A DNA stretch of 64,000 nt from Agarilytica sp033852165 (GCA_033852165.1 JAWSUZ010000082.1:1-64000), one strand, 5' to 3'; positions 43,981 through 53,146 are shown, numbered from the stretch's first letter. Translations and numbers: made by a program. Notes: generated by a model not told the origin, from the sequence alone.

Positions 43981-45630
43981 ATGGCTAAAATTGTAAAATT
44001 TGGTGACGAAGCTCGCCAAAAAATGTTGGCAGGTGTGAACATCCTAGCTGACGCTGTAAAAACTACTTTAGGGCCAAAAGGCCGTAACGTTATTCTTGAT
44101 AAGTCTTTTGGTGCACCTACAGTGACAAAAGACGGCGTATCCGTGGCGAAAGAAATCGAACTTGAAGATAAGTTTGAAAACATGGGCGCACAAATGGTTA
44201 AAGAAGTGGCTTCTAGAGCTTCTGATGATGCTGGTGACGGCACGACCACAGCGACAGTATTGGCTCAAGCGATCGTAAACGAAGGTTTGAAATCAGTTGC
44301 CGCTGGCATGAACCCAATGGACCTTAAGCGCGGCATCGATAAAGCAATTGCTGCAGCCGTAGTTCACGTTCAATCTATTGCGCAGCCCTGTTCAGATGGC
44401 AAGGCTATCGCTCAAGTGGGCACTATCTCTGCTAACTCAGACACCGATATTGGTGAAATCATTGCTAACGCAATGGAGAAAGTGGGCAAAGAAGGTGTTA
44501 TCACTGTTGAAGAAGGCAATAGCCTTGAAAATGAGCTCGACATAGTTGAAGGTATGCAGTTTGACCGAGGCTACTTGTCTCCGTACTTCATTACTAACCA
44601 AGACAACATGTCTGTTGAATTAGAAAGTCCTTACATTTTGTTAGTCGACAAAAAAATCTCCAACATTCGTGAGTTACTTCCTACTCTTGAAGCGGTTGCT
44701 AAGTCTGGCAAGCCACTTGTTATCATTGCAGAAGACATTGAAGGCGAAGCGCTTGCAACTCTTGTTGTGAATAATATGCGCGGCATCGTTAAAGTTGCAG
44801 GCTGTAAAGCTCCAGGTTTCGGTGATCGTCGTAAAGCTATGTTACAAGACATCGCGGTATTAACTGGCGGTACAGTAATTTCTGAAGAGGTGGGCTTGGA
44901 TCTTGAGAGTGCAACCCTAGAGCACCTAGGTTCAGCTAAGCGCGTTACCATGTCTAAAGAAAACAGTGTTCTTGTTGATGGTGCTGGTGACGTATCTGAA
45001 ATTAAAGCGCGCGTTAATCAAGTGCGTGCACAAATCGAAGACACATCTTCTGACTACGATCGTGAGAAACTTCAAGAACGTGTTGCTAAGCTTGCCGGTG
45101 GTGTTGCGGTTATTAAAGTGGGCGCAGCTACCGAAATTGAAATGAAAGAGAAGAAAGCTCGCGTTGAAGACGCACTTCACGCAACTCGCGCTGCGGTTGA
45201 AGAGGGCGTTGTACCTGGTGGTGGCGTTGCACTTGTTCGTGCTATCGCGGCTATTTCAGAACTCAAAGGCGATAACGAAGACCAAGATCAAGGCATCGGA
45301 TGTGCGCTTCGTGCATTAGAATCTCCTCTTCGTCAAATCGTGGCCAATGCGGGTGATGAACCTGCTGTTGTGTTGGAAAAAATCCAAGCATCTGATGAAG
45401 CTAACTTCGGTTACAACGCGGGTACTGGTGAATACGGCGACATGATTGCAATGGGAATTCTTGATCCAGCAAAAGTAACGCGTACTGCACTTCAAGCGGC
45501 GGGTTCAATTGCTGGCTTGATGATCACAACTGAAGTTATGGTTACTGATAAGCCAGACGATAAAGCGGGTGGCGGTATGCCTGATATGGGCGGCATGGGC
45601 GGAATGGGCGGCATGGGCGGCATGATGTAA
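43981..45630 (+). CDS. groEL: chaperonin GroEL
   Basis: ATP-driven folding chamber. The 549 residues begin AKIVKFGDEARQKMLAGVNI and include the nucleotide motif DGTTTATVLAQ near 87-97 and the Gly-Gly-Met tail (GGMGGMGGMGGMM) seen in Group I chaperonins. TAAGGAATTATT precedes ATG. A single groEL copy is present here; codon use looks strongly biased, as expected for a highly expressed gene. Confidence 0.98.
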   Translation: MAKIVKFGDEARQKMLAGVNILADAVKTTLGPKGRNVILDKSFGAPTVTKDGVSVAKEIELEDKFENMGAQMVKEVASRASDDAGDGTTTATVLAQAIVNEGLKSVAAGMNPMDLKRGIDKAIAAAVVHVQSIAQPCSDGKAIAQVGTISANSDTDIGEIIANAMEKVGKEGVITVEEGNSLENELDIVEGMQFDRGYLSPYFITNQDNMSVELESPYILLVDKKISNIRELLPTLEAVAKSGKPLVIIAEDIEGEALATLVVNNMRGIVKVAGCKAPGFGDRRKAMLQDIAVLTGGTVISEEVGLDLESATLEHLGSAKRVTMSKENSVLVDGAGDVSEIKARVNQVRAQIEDTSSDYDREKLQERVAKLAGGVAVIKVGAATEIEMKEKKARVEDALHATRAAVEEGVVPGGGVALVRAIAAISELKGDNEDQDQGIGCALRALESPLRQIVANAGDEPAVVLEKIQASDEANFGYNAGTGEYGDMIAMGILDPAKVTRTALQAAGSIAGLMITTEVMVTDKPDDKAGGGMPDMGGMGGMGGMGGMM

Positions 45631-45655
45631 GCCTAGCTCTTAGCTAAACTCAGTT

Positions 45656-45684
45656 AAAAGCCCCTGCAATAGTAGGGGTTTTTT
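45656..45684 (+). terminator. intrinsic terminator after groEL
   Basis: AAAAGCCCCT pairs with AGGGGTTTTT (one G-U pair), loop GCAATAGT, ending in a T-run. It lies 26 bp after the groEL stop. Confidence 0.85.
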
Positions 45685-45843
45685 ATGTCACATGTACTAA
45701 AATGTTAGGCCTGAACCATTGACCTGTATTTATGCCTCGGTAATTGATTAAATTTATCAATAATTTTGAATCAAACTATTGGCTAGATCGTCGTTAACAC
45801 GTCAATATAAGCCAACCAAAAAACACTCTACGGAACCACCACT

Positions 45844-46425
45844 ATGGCTATAGAACTTCCAGCTCTCCCGTTTGCTAAAGACGCGCTAGCACCTCATATT
45901 TCAGAAGAAACCTTAGACTTTCACTATGGTAAACATCACCAAACATACGTAACCAAATTAAATGGTTTGATTCCAGGCACTGAATTTGAAGGTAAAACCC
46001 TCGAAGAGATCGTTAAAACCTCTTCTGGCGGCGTATTCAACAACTCTGCACAAATCTGGAACCACTCTTTTTACTGGAACTGCCTAAGCCCTAACGGCGG
46101 CGGTGAGCCATCAGGCGCCATTGCTGAAGCGATTAACAGTGCCTTCGGTTCTTTTGAAAAATTCCAAGAAGAATTTACTAATTCTGCGATCAACAACTTC
46201 GGTTCATCATGGACATGGTTGGTGAAAAACGCAGACGGTTCGGTTGCTATTGTTAACACTTCAAACGCTGCAACACCTTTGACTGACGATTCAGTAACGC
46301 CAATTTTGACTGTTGATTTGTGGGAACATGCTTACTACATCGACTACAGAAATGCGCGTCCATCTTATATGAAAGCATTTTGGTCGTTAATTAACTGGGA
46401 CTTTGCTAACGCAAACCTAGGTTGA
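45844..46425 (+). CDS. sodB: superoxide dismutase, Fe type
   Basis: Converts superoxide to oxygen and peroxide in the cytoplasm. The 193 residues carry the metal ligands H27, H74, D158 and H162 (LDFHYGKHH, IWNHSFYW, VDLWEHAYYIDYRN). Q70, one residue-turn before H74, marks the iron rather than manganese type. It has its own promoter region after the groEL terminator, where TTGAT-N7-ATCAA at 45744-45760 is a possible dyad. A hairpin TTGAGCC/GGCTCAA (46462-46492) may terminate it. Confidence 0.96.
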   Translation: MAIELPALPFAKDALAPHISEETLDFHYGKHHQTYVTKLNGLIPGTEFEGKTLEEIVKTSSGGVFNNSAQIWNHSFYWNCLSPNGGGEPSGAIAEAINSAFGSFEKFQEEFTNSAINNFGSSWTWLVKNADGSVAIVNTSNAATPLTDDSVTPILTVDLWEHAYYIDYRNARPSYMKAFWSLINWDFANANLG

Positions 46426-46576
46426 TTTTGGTGCCGCCATGGACGGTGGACATCTCTACGATTGAGCCCGTTCGTTAAGCGGACTGGCTCAAGTGTATTT
46501 CTTCTTCTGCTTCGCTCATTCTGTATCGGTTGTCCTATATAGGCACTTTGCGTTTAAGCTTCTATCTTTTTAGTAT

Positions 46577-46622
46577 CCCGTCACCCGTCACCCGTCACCC
46601 GTCACCCGTCACCCGTCACCCG
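46577..46622. repeat. tandem heptamer repeat, CCCGTCA x 6.6
   Basis: Forty-six bases of perfect head-to-tail CCCGTCA units (six full copies plus CCCG). It is noncoding, 150 bp after sodB. A CCCGTC-based heptamer recurs at 50593, and one CCCGTCA forms a dyad at 49518. Too short and spacer-less for CRISPR. Confidence 0.95.
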
Positions 46623-46668
46623 TTTTTCGTTTCCCAATTTTTATATTTAAGAATAACAACGAACATTG

Positions 46669-46682
46669 CTAATAATCATTAG
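46669..46682. promoter_or_regulatory. possible Fur-type site
   Basis: CTAATAATCATTAG (CTAAT-N4-ATTAG) resembles the core of the Fur consensus (GATAATGATAATCATTATC), about 140 bp before the GGDEF-EAL gene. Weak evidence only. Confidence 0.2.
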
Positions 46683-46822
46683 TTATAGGCACTCTAATAT
46701 CTTCCAAAGTTATATTAATTGATTCGCTTATGATCTTCGGCGGTTTTCTGAACAGCCTTCTATACTCTTTTATGAGATCGTTTAATTGACCATTACGAGA
46801 ACATCGTGCCCGGGCAAAATCA

Positions 46823-49489
46823 ATGAAAGTTGAATTCAAGAACTCTATCGGCGTAATGCTTTTGCGTTTTGTATTTGGCTGTTATCTATGTGTCACGGTT
46901 ATTGTGACGGTGACTCAGCTCTATTTCGAATATTCCAATGTTGAAAAAGGTGTAATCACTGAGCTTTATAACGTGGGGCGCTCTTTTGAAGACGGACTGG
47001 CTTCAGCTTTATGGACGCTAGATGCGAATGTCATTAACTCTATACTTGTTGGCGTTCAGAAGATCGAATCAGTTGCTGGCGTCAAAGTTGTCAATCAAGA
47101 AGGTAATATGGAAGGAGGGGTCGGAATATTCGAAAATGATAACCCTCCGGTGAAAGAGATTAGAAAAGTAACCGCCGATGGCATTGAGGCACGAGAGGTC
47201 GCAGTTTCGGTCGATGATAAAGATGAAATGTTTTATGAGTATGAATTGGAAATCTTCTATGACGGGCTAGCAGGCTCCCCGCATATGCAGATTGGCTTTG
47301 TATATATTTATGTTCCGCGTGACACAGTCATCAGCCGCTTCAAAAATAGTTTAATCCTCGTGCTAATCAATGCTTTGGTTAAAACCGCCGCTTTGTGGGT
47401 TATCTTTTTATACTTTTCTCGCCGGTTCCTTTCGGCACCATTGTCAGACTTGACTCAAGCAACGTCAGCGTTATCAGGTGGGGTCATACACAATGAAAGT
47501 ATAGCGCGCAGTTTGGAATTGATGGCGAGTTCATCCCGGCGGAATGAATTGCAGCAACTGGCGAAAAGCTTTTTGATAATGGGGGATTCGATAAGGGAAA
47601 AAATAGAAAATCTCAATACCTTAAACCATTTTGCTGTTGCACTAACACAAACGAAAAATCAATCGAAAATATACGAACGATTTTTCTTTCAGTTATCACA
47701 AACGTTTGGCATAAACGGTGGCGCAGTTTACGGTAAAGATGATGAATTGGTATGGTCAACGGTAGGGCTTGATCCAACTTCTAAGGAAGCGCGATCATTG
47801 CTTCCTGACATTCATGCTTTCAGCCTGGATGTTATTCGCGGAAGAAATGAGATTGTTTACAAGACGGATGCGGATATTGATCAAACTTCTGGTCCGTCAT
47901 CTGAGGTCCCTCTTTTGTATTTGCCTCTGCAGTTTGGTCGCAACGAAAAATCAGAAATCTGGTTGCTTGGTGAGGTTCATGATTCACGATTAGTGGATGG
48001 AATAAGGCTCAGTGAAGAGAGCCAAAGTTTTCTTCAGGTGATTAGCAACCTTGTGAGTGCAACACTTACAGGGATTTCTCAACGAGAAATTATTGAAGAG
48101 CAAAATGCTTATCTTGAGGCGCGTGTTCAAGATCGAACACAAGAGTTGGCTGCGGCTAATAAAGAATTACGCCACATGGCTGTTCACGACCCGCTGACGC
48201 ATCTACCCAATCGCACGTTATTCCATGATCGTCTCAATCATATGATTGACGTCGCAGCACGAGATAATATTCATTTTGCTGTTGCGAGTATCGATTTAGC
48301 CGAATTTAAGCAAATTAATGAATCATATGGTCATGATGCCGGAGATGCGGTTCTTGTTGAAATTGGTCGACGTTTTTCTCTTGTGTTGCGAAAAAGTGAT
48401 ACGTTGTCACGTATGGGCGGTGACGAGTTTGCGGCAATATTGGGTGGTGACAATATTGAAACCTCTATCGAGATTGTACTCACTCGATTACTGGCTTCTT
48501 TGCAAGAACCAATATCGACCAGCCAGGGGGAAAGCGTATTGGCGAACGCTAATATTGGTCTAGCGTTTTTTCCTGATCACGGAACTGATGCTGAGATGCT
48601 GTTTAAATGCGCTGATATTGCAATGTATCAGGCGAAGCGTTCAGGTAAAGGATACTCAATATTTGATAAAGTAAAAAAAACCCGTGAGAAAGATTATTTA
48701 CAATTTATGTTTGAGTTGGAACACGCGATTGATAAGCATCAGTTGCGATTGCATTATCAGCCGATTGTGGATCTAAAAACAGGAATGCCGGTTTCATATG
48801 AAGCGCTTCTTCGGTGGGAGCATCCGACTCGGGGAATAGTGCCGCCGGGCATGTTTATTCCTCACGCCGAACGAACGGCTTTGATTAAACCGATAACATT
48901 TTGGGTGATTCGCCAAGCGGCAAAACAATGCTCCAAGTGGCATGCTGATGGTATGAACGTTGCCGTATCGATTAACCTCTCCGCGCGAATATTTTCTGCT
49001 CCGGAATTTCCCGAACAATTATTTGGTATATTGCAAGACTATGATCTGGACCCCAAGTGGATCAAGTTGGAGATTACTGAAAGTACCTCCATGGCAAACC
49101 CAGAAAAAGCACTGCCCATTATTACTCGTTTTAGTAAGCAGGGCTTCCAAATATCCATTGATGACTTCGGTACAGGTTATTCATCATTATCTTATTTAAC
49201 GCGTTTACCTATCGACGAGTTGAAAATTGATCGGTCCTTTATTTTGGATAAGGAGGAAAATAGCCATACTATAATTCAGACCGTGATCGAGTTGGCTCAC
49301 TCGCTTGAAATCTACGTGGTGGCGGTGGGTATTGAAGACCGTGAAACCATGGGTATGCTCCTTGAGAGAGGTTGTGACGCCGTCCAAGGTTATTACATCT
49401 GCCGACCTAATGAATCCTCCGTTATTGAAACGTGGCACAAGGCATGTGAAAGCGATGGGCAGATTTTTCTACCTAAACCTAAAGAATAG
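46823..49489 (+). CDS. membrane GGDEF-EAL protein with altered EAL motif
   Basis: An 888-residue cyclic di-GMP enzyme. Layout: TM1 near 10-31, periplasmic sensor domain near 35-170, TM2 near 176-198, HAMP-like linker, GAF-like region near 265-425, GGDEF domain and EAL domain. GGDEF (532-536) is intact, with RKSD (RxxD) five residues before it as an inhibitory I-site. EAL starts at E660 and keeps ITEST, DDFGTGYSS, KID and QGYYICRP. The usual EGVE motif reads V835-G-I-E; the lost Glu is a proposed catalytic base. So the cyclase is likely active and the phosphodiesterase doubtful. Confidence 0.9.
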   Translation: MKVEFKNSIGVMLLRFVFGCYLCVTVIVTVTQLYFEYSNVEKGVITELYNVGRSFEDGLASALWTLDANVINSILVGVQKIESVAGVKVVNQEGNMEGGVGIFENDNPPVKEIRKVTADGIEAREVAVSVDDKDEMFYEYELEIFYDGLAGSPHMQIGFVYIYVPRDTVISRFKNSLILVLINALVKTAALWVIFLYFSRRFLSAPLSDLTQATSALSGGVIHNESIARSLELMASSSRRNELQQLAKSFLIMGDSIREKIENLNTLNHFAVALTQTKNQSKIYERFFFQLSQTFGINGGAVYGKDDELVWSTVGLDPTSKEARSLLPDIHAFSLDVIRGRNEIVYKTDADIDQTSGPSSEVPLLYLPLQFGRNEKSEIWLLGEVHDSRLVDGIRLSEESQSFLQVISNLVSATLTGISQREIIEEQNAYLEARVQDRTQELAAANKELRHMAVHDPLTHLPNRTLFHDRLNHMIDVAARDNIHFAVASIDLAEFKQINESYGHDAGDAVLVEIGRRFSLVLRKSDTLSRMGGDEFAAILGGDNIETSIEIVLTRLLASLQEPISTSQGESVLANANIGLAFFPDHGTDAEMLFKCADIAMYQAKRSGKGYSIFDKVKKTREKDYLQFMFELEHAIDKHQLRLHYQPIVDLKTGMPVSYEALLRWEHPTRGIVPPGMFIPHAERTALIKPITFWVIRQAAKQCSKWHADGMNVAVSINLSARIFSAPEFPEQLFGILQDYDLDPKWIKLEITESTSMANPEKALPIITRFSKQGFQISIDDFGTGYSSLSYLTRLPIDELKIDRSFILDKEENSHTIIQTVIELAHSLEIYVVAVGIEDRETMGMLLERGCDAVQGYYICRPNESSVIETWHKACESDGQIFLPKPKE

Positions 49490-49683
49490 TGCTTTATCCT
49501 TAGTTAATTCTCACAATCCCGTCATTGACGGGGTGTCATGCGTCCCATATCTTCTGCGTCGTAATTATTTCTATATTTGATACACTAGTGCTCGATGTTT
49601 CATATTGAGATCACTGTAAAGCTCCTCGTAAAGAATAATAAGGTTCTTAATTGTGAGATTCTCCATGAAATGAGACACCTAAT

Positions 49684-49720
49684 TTCGAGGCTCTTTTTTC
49701 GAGAGTCCTCGAAAGAGCCT
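49684..49720 (+). promoter_or_regulatory. two mutually exclusive hairpins
   Basis: TTCGAGG (49684-49690) pairs with CCTCGAA (49707-49713), while AGGCTCTTT (49688-49696) pairs with AAAGAGCCT (49712-49720). The arms overlap, so only one stem can form at a time. It lies 41 bp upstream of the next gene. It could be an attenuator-like switch, or simply one imperfect dyad. Confidence 0.3.
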
Positions 49721-49761
49721 TAATGACCATTGTGAACGACAACCTAGAATGAATTAGCGTT

Positions 49762-50517
49762 ATGAACGAAAGAAGAGAACCGACGATTTCGGCCTATTCG
49801 CCATCAAAAGAAGACGTGGCGCGCCAGCCGTCAAAAACCAACACGACCACGCGTGCAACGCCACCTCGTCCCTCGGCTGCATTATCTCCAGCTGCGCGGC
49901 CTGTTGCTACGACGACAAAATCACCCTTGGCACCCATCGCATTGTTGCTGGCCTTAGTGGCTACAGGGGCAGCATCGTTTGCGTATTGGCAATTGATGGA
50001 AGCTCAAAAGCTTCTTGCCTCAGCAGATGTTCGTATTGCTAGCCTGGAAAGTAAGTTTGAACTGTCAGGTGATGAGACAACGGCTTCAGCAGCTACAATG
50101 CAAGCTAAATTAAAGTGGGCTGATTCAGAAATTCGTAAACTCTGGGGTGTTTCCTTTGATGTGAATAAAAAGGCGATTAGCGAAAATAAAGTTGCTATTG
50201 CTAAAGCCTCTAGATTGGCAAAATCTGCCAAATCGGGCGTTGCTGCAGAAATTAAGAAGCAAACCCAGGGCTTGGGGGGGGAGATTAGCTTGGTAAGCGA
50301 GCTGGTAGATGCCCAGCAGGACTCTATGATTGCTATTGAAAAGCAAAACGAGAGAATAGTATTGGCCAGTCAGACATTAACGGACAAACTCAATATTCTA
50401 GATTCCAACCGAAAACAGCTTGAAAAACGCATTCAGACAAACGAGCAGGCGATAGAGGCTATTGACGCCTTTCGACGCAATGTTAATCAGCAATTGCTTC
50501 AGCTAAGGGGCAGTTAA
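49762..50517 (+). CDS. membrane-anchored coiled-coil protein, function unknown
   Basis: A 251-residue protein I do not recognise. The cytoplasmic N-terminus (1-53) is rich in Pro, Thr, Ala and Ser. A transmembrane segment lies near 55-76, followed by a long coiled coil covering most of the rest, with frequent K/E/Q/A heptads and a small central helix KLKWADSEIRKLW. This layout resembles uncharacterised HemX-like or polar-anchor proteins. It sits between the GGDEF-EAL gene and fumarase; both gaps exceed 240 bp, so it is probably transcribed alone. Confidence 0.7.
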   Translation: MNERREPTISAYSPSKEDVARQPSKTNTTTRATPPRPSAALSPAARPVATTTKSPLAPIALLLALVATGAASFAYWQLMEAQKLLASADVRIASLESKFELSGDETTASAATMQAKLKWADSEIRKLWGVSFDVNKKAISENKVAIAKASRLAKSAKSGVAAEIKKQTQGLGGEISLVSELVDAQQDSMIAIEKQNERIVLASQTLTDKLNILDSNRKQLEKRIQTNEQAIEAIDAFRRNVNQQLLQLRGS

Positions 50518-50592
50518 CCTAGTCTTGCTGCTAAACATGTCGCAAAGCCGCAGCGCGTGCTTTTTATACGCGACTGCGGTAATACTTTTTGG

Positions 50593-50613
50593 TCTCCCGT
50601 CTCCCGTCTCCCG
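50593..50613. repeat. three tandem heptamers TCTCCCG
   Basis: Three perfect head-to-tail TCTCCCG units (equivalently CCCGTCT), 75 bp after the preceding gene. They differ by one base from the CCCGTCA heptamer at 46577. Confidence 0.85.
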
Positions 50614-50796
50614 TCATTCGCCCCCATATCCTTGACTCTACTGATCGGGAAGCCTAGGGTTATTCGTAGTAATTTTACGTGGCTTTCCCACTGCTTTGTT
50701 CGCTTTTTACTGGCTGGCGCATTGCTACTCGAAATCTAAGCGCTCAACGAGTAAAATCGCGCACCTTATTCATCCATTACCTGTCAGGTTTGCCTA

Positions 50797-52317
50797 ATGA
50801 CCACCACTATTCGTCAAGATGACATCATTGAAAGCGTCGCTGATGCATTGCAGTTTATCTCCTACTATCACCCGAAAGACTTTATAGACGCTGTTCACGA
50901 AGCTTATAAACGTGAAGAAAGCCAAGCCGCAAAAGACGCAATGGCTCAGATTTTGATCAATTCTCGCATGTGTGCTCAAGGCCGTCGTCCCATTTGCCAA
51001 GATACCGGCATCGTTACCGTTTTTGTGAATGTTGGTATGGATTGTAAAATCGAAGCAGACATGTCGATGGATGACATCATCAATGAGGGTGTTCGACGTG
51101 CCTATAAGCACCCAGACAACATTCTCCGTGCTTCTATCTTGTCCGATCCAGACGGTGCTCGTAAAAATACCGGTGATAACACGCCTGCAGTTATTCATTA
51201 CAAATTAGTTTTAGGTAATACCGTTGATATCCATGTCGCTGCGAAAGGTGGTGGTTCAGAAGCTAAATCTAAATTTGCCATGCTTAACCCTTCGGACTCT
51301 GTTGTTGATTGGGTGCTGAAAGTGGTTCCTCAAATGGGAGCTGGCTGGTGTCCTCCTGGGATGTTGGGTATAGGTCTTGGCGGAACGGCTGAGAAAGCCA
51401 TGTTGATGGCGAAAGAATCTTTAATGGACCCTATCGATATTCAGGATCTGAAAGAGCGTGGAGCAAAGAACCGTGCTGAAGAGTTGCGTCTTGAGCTGTT
51501 TGATAAGGTGAACGCTCTTGGTATTGGTGCACAAGGCCTAGGTGGTTTGACTACCGTGCTTGATGTCAAAATAAATGAATACCCGACTCATGCAGCCAAT
51601 AAGGCGATTGCGATCATTCCAAACTGCGCGGCGACGCGTCATGCGCATTTTACTTTGGATGGTTCAGGTCCATCGTTGCAAACACCTCCTAACGTGGATG
51701 ATTGGCCAGAAGTTAGTTGGGAAGTGGGGGATAGTGTACGTCGGGTCAACCTTGACGAAGTGAAGAAGGATGATCTTCTTGATTGGATTCCGGGTGAGAC
51801 GGTATTGCTTTCCGGTAAGTTGTTAACCGGTCGTGATGCAGCCCATAAGCGCCTAGTGGATATGATCAATAACGGCGAAGAAATGCCGGTTGATTTCACC
51901 GATCGTTTTATTTACTACGTTGGTCCTGTTGATCCTGTTCGTGATGAAGTTGTGGGCCCTGCTGGTCCAACTACGGCAACACGTATGGATAAATTTACGC
52001 GTACGGTTCTCGAAAAGACAGGCCTTATCGGTATGGTGGGTAAAGCGGAACGTGGTCCAACGGGTATTGAGGCTATTCGTGATAATAAGGCTGTTTATCT
52101 TATGGCCGTTGGTGGCGCTGCCTATTTGGTGTCTAAAGCGATTGTAAAGTCTAAAGTTCTTGCATTCGCTGATTTGGGAATGGAAGCAATTTACGAGTTC
52201 GAGGTTAAGGATATGCCGGTTACTGTAGCGGTGGATACCAACGGCTCCTCTGTGCATGAAACTGGCCCTAAAATTTGGAAGGCTAAGATTGAAGAGCGAG
52301 TGATAAAAGTTAAGTAG
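50797..52317 (+). CDS. fumarate hydratase, class I (4Fe-4S)
   Basis: Oxygen-sensitive TCA-cycle enzyme interconverting fumarate and malate. The 506 residues match the single-chain class I (FumA/FumB) layout. Seen: CQDTGIVTVFVNVG (cluster Cys), CPPGMLGIGLGGTAEKAML, IIPNCAATRHAHFTLDGSGP and VGPAGPTTATRMDKFT. No class II fumC is in the window. Its iron dependence and the nearby Fe-SOD and ErpA are compatible but not linked in one operon. Confidence 0.95.
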   Translation: MTTTIRQDDIIESVADALQFISYYHPKDFIDAVHEAYKREESQAAKDAMAQILINSRMCAQGRRPICQDTGIVTVFVNVGMDCKIEADMSMDDIINEGVRRAYKHPDNILRASILSDPDGARKNTGDNTPAVIHYKLVLGNTVDIHVAAKGGGSEAKSKFAMLNPSDSVVDWVLKVVPQMGAGWCPPGMLGIGLGGTAEKAMLMAKESLMDPIDIQDLKERGAKNRAEELRLELFDKVNALGIGAQGLGGLTTVLDVKINEYPTHAANKAIAIIPNCAATRHAHFTLDGSGPSLQTPPNVDDWPEVSWEVGDSVRRVNLDEVKKDDLLDWIPGETVLLSGKLLTGRDAAHKRLVDMINNGEEMPVDFTDRFIYYVGPVDPVRDEVVGPAGPTTATRMDKFTRTVLEKTGLIGMVGKAERGPTGIEAIRDNKAVYLMAVGGAAYLVSKAIVKSKVLAFADLGMEAIYEFEVKDMPVTVAVDTNGSSVHETGPKIWKAKIEERVIKVK

Positions 52318-52356
52318 TTTTTAGTCACTATAATTTAATGTAACAACCTTTACTTA

Positions 52357-52412
52357 TTAGTGCTCATTCCGAAGCTGGATTGAAATCGATATCAGTTTGG
52401 TATGGGCACTAA
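52357..52412. repeat. 56-bp palindromic element C
   Basis: TTAGTGCTCATTCCGAAGCTG pairs with CAGTTTGGTATGGGCACTAA over about 20 bp with four mismatches. Its ends match those of elements A and B (TTAGTGC/GCACTAA), so it looks like a short internal-deletion relative. It lies between fumarase and phhB. Confidence 0.65.
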
Positions 52413-52453
52413 CTATCTCCCTCACTTAGGGAGGCAATATTGAGGATGATGTT

Positions 52454-52795
52454 ATGAGTGATTTATCTGCGGGATCATGTGAGCCTTGTCGTATTGGTGC
52501 GCCTTTGTTGAGTGATGATGAGCTGGCAACGTTGTCCTCTCAAATCTCCGAATGGAAAATTATTGAGGTTGACGGTGTTAAGCAAGTGACACGTCAGTAC
52601 AGCTTTAAGAATTTTGTTGAGGCAATCGCTTTTGCCAATAAAGTGGGCGAAATTGCAGAGCAGGAAGGGCATCACCCTGCAATTTTAGTGGAGTGGGGCA
52701 GTACTTCTGTGACCTGGTGGACGCATAAAATTAAAGGTCTACATAAAAATGACATTATCATGGCTGCTAAAACAGACGATTTATTTTCGGAGTAG
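52454..52795 (+). CDS. phhB: pterin-4a-carbinolamine dehydratase
   Basis: A 113-residue enzyme that dehydrates 4a-hydroxytetrahydrobiopterin, regenerating the cofactor of phenylalanine hydroxylase. Seen: the signature QEGHHPAILVEWGSTSVTWWTHKIKGLHKND with two His in HHP, and the early ISEWKIIEVDGVKQVTRQY. Its usual partner phhA is not in the window, so here it may serve phenylalanine hydroxylase encoded elsewhere or have a molybdopterin-related role seen in some bacteria. A small CxxC gene follows after 7 bp. Confidence 0.92.
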   Translation: MSDLSAGSCEPCRIGAPLLSDDELATLSSQISEWKIIEVDGVKQVTRQYSFKNFVEAIAFANKVGEIAEQEGHHPAILVEWGSTSVTWWTHKIKGLHKNDIIMAAKTDDLFSE

Positions 52796-52802
52796 ATAGA
52801 CT

Positions 52803-52988
52803 ATGGGAACGGTCGTTCCTTTCAAAAAGAAAACATCTGCTGAAAAACATAAGGGTAAGACTTTGTGTCGGCATGGTTATCATAAGTGGAAAGTGAAAAC
52901 TGAAAAGCAGTTTGATGTGAAGGAGGGAAAGCTGGTAACGGTTTATGAGTGCGCTCGTTGTGGGAAAGGTAAAACCGAGTTGCGTTGA
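52803..52988 (+). CDS. small conserved CxxC protein
   Basis: A 61-residue basic protein with C22 followed by H (LCRHGYHKW) and a C-terminal CARCGKGKTE pair, suggesting one zinc site. The MGTVVPFKKK start and KQFDVKEGKLVTVYECARCG segment resemble small conserved proteins of Pseudomonas relatives whose function I do not know. It lies 7 bp after phhB and probably shares its transcript. Confidence 0.7.
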   Translation: MGTVVPFKKKTSAEKHKGKTLCRHGYHKWKVKTEKQFDVKEGKLVTVYECARCGKGKTELR

Positions 52989-53146
52989 TTTTAGATGTTG
53001 CTTTGCGGTTTTCTGTTTTTGCTATTTTGTATGTTTCGTGCGGAATTTCATATAAAGAGCGGTTTGTCAGTAATGTTCAAATTATGGCGAATGAATAAAA
53101 CTAGAGATTGAATTAAGCTAGGGTGCGTGCATATGACAGCTCCATG

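Larger units (their letters stand above)
46426..46822. other. intergenic region sodB to GGDEF-EAL gene
   Basis: A 397-bp gap with a possible sodB terminator hairpin (46462-46492), a heptamer tandem repeat (46577-46622) and a Fur-like dyad (46669-46682). No gene or known RNA seen. Confidence 0.55.

Noticed and set aside
46577..46622. Possible CRISPR array
   Set aside because: The repeats are 7 bp, directly adjacent with no spacers, and no cas genes are present.
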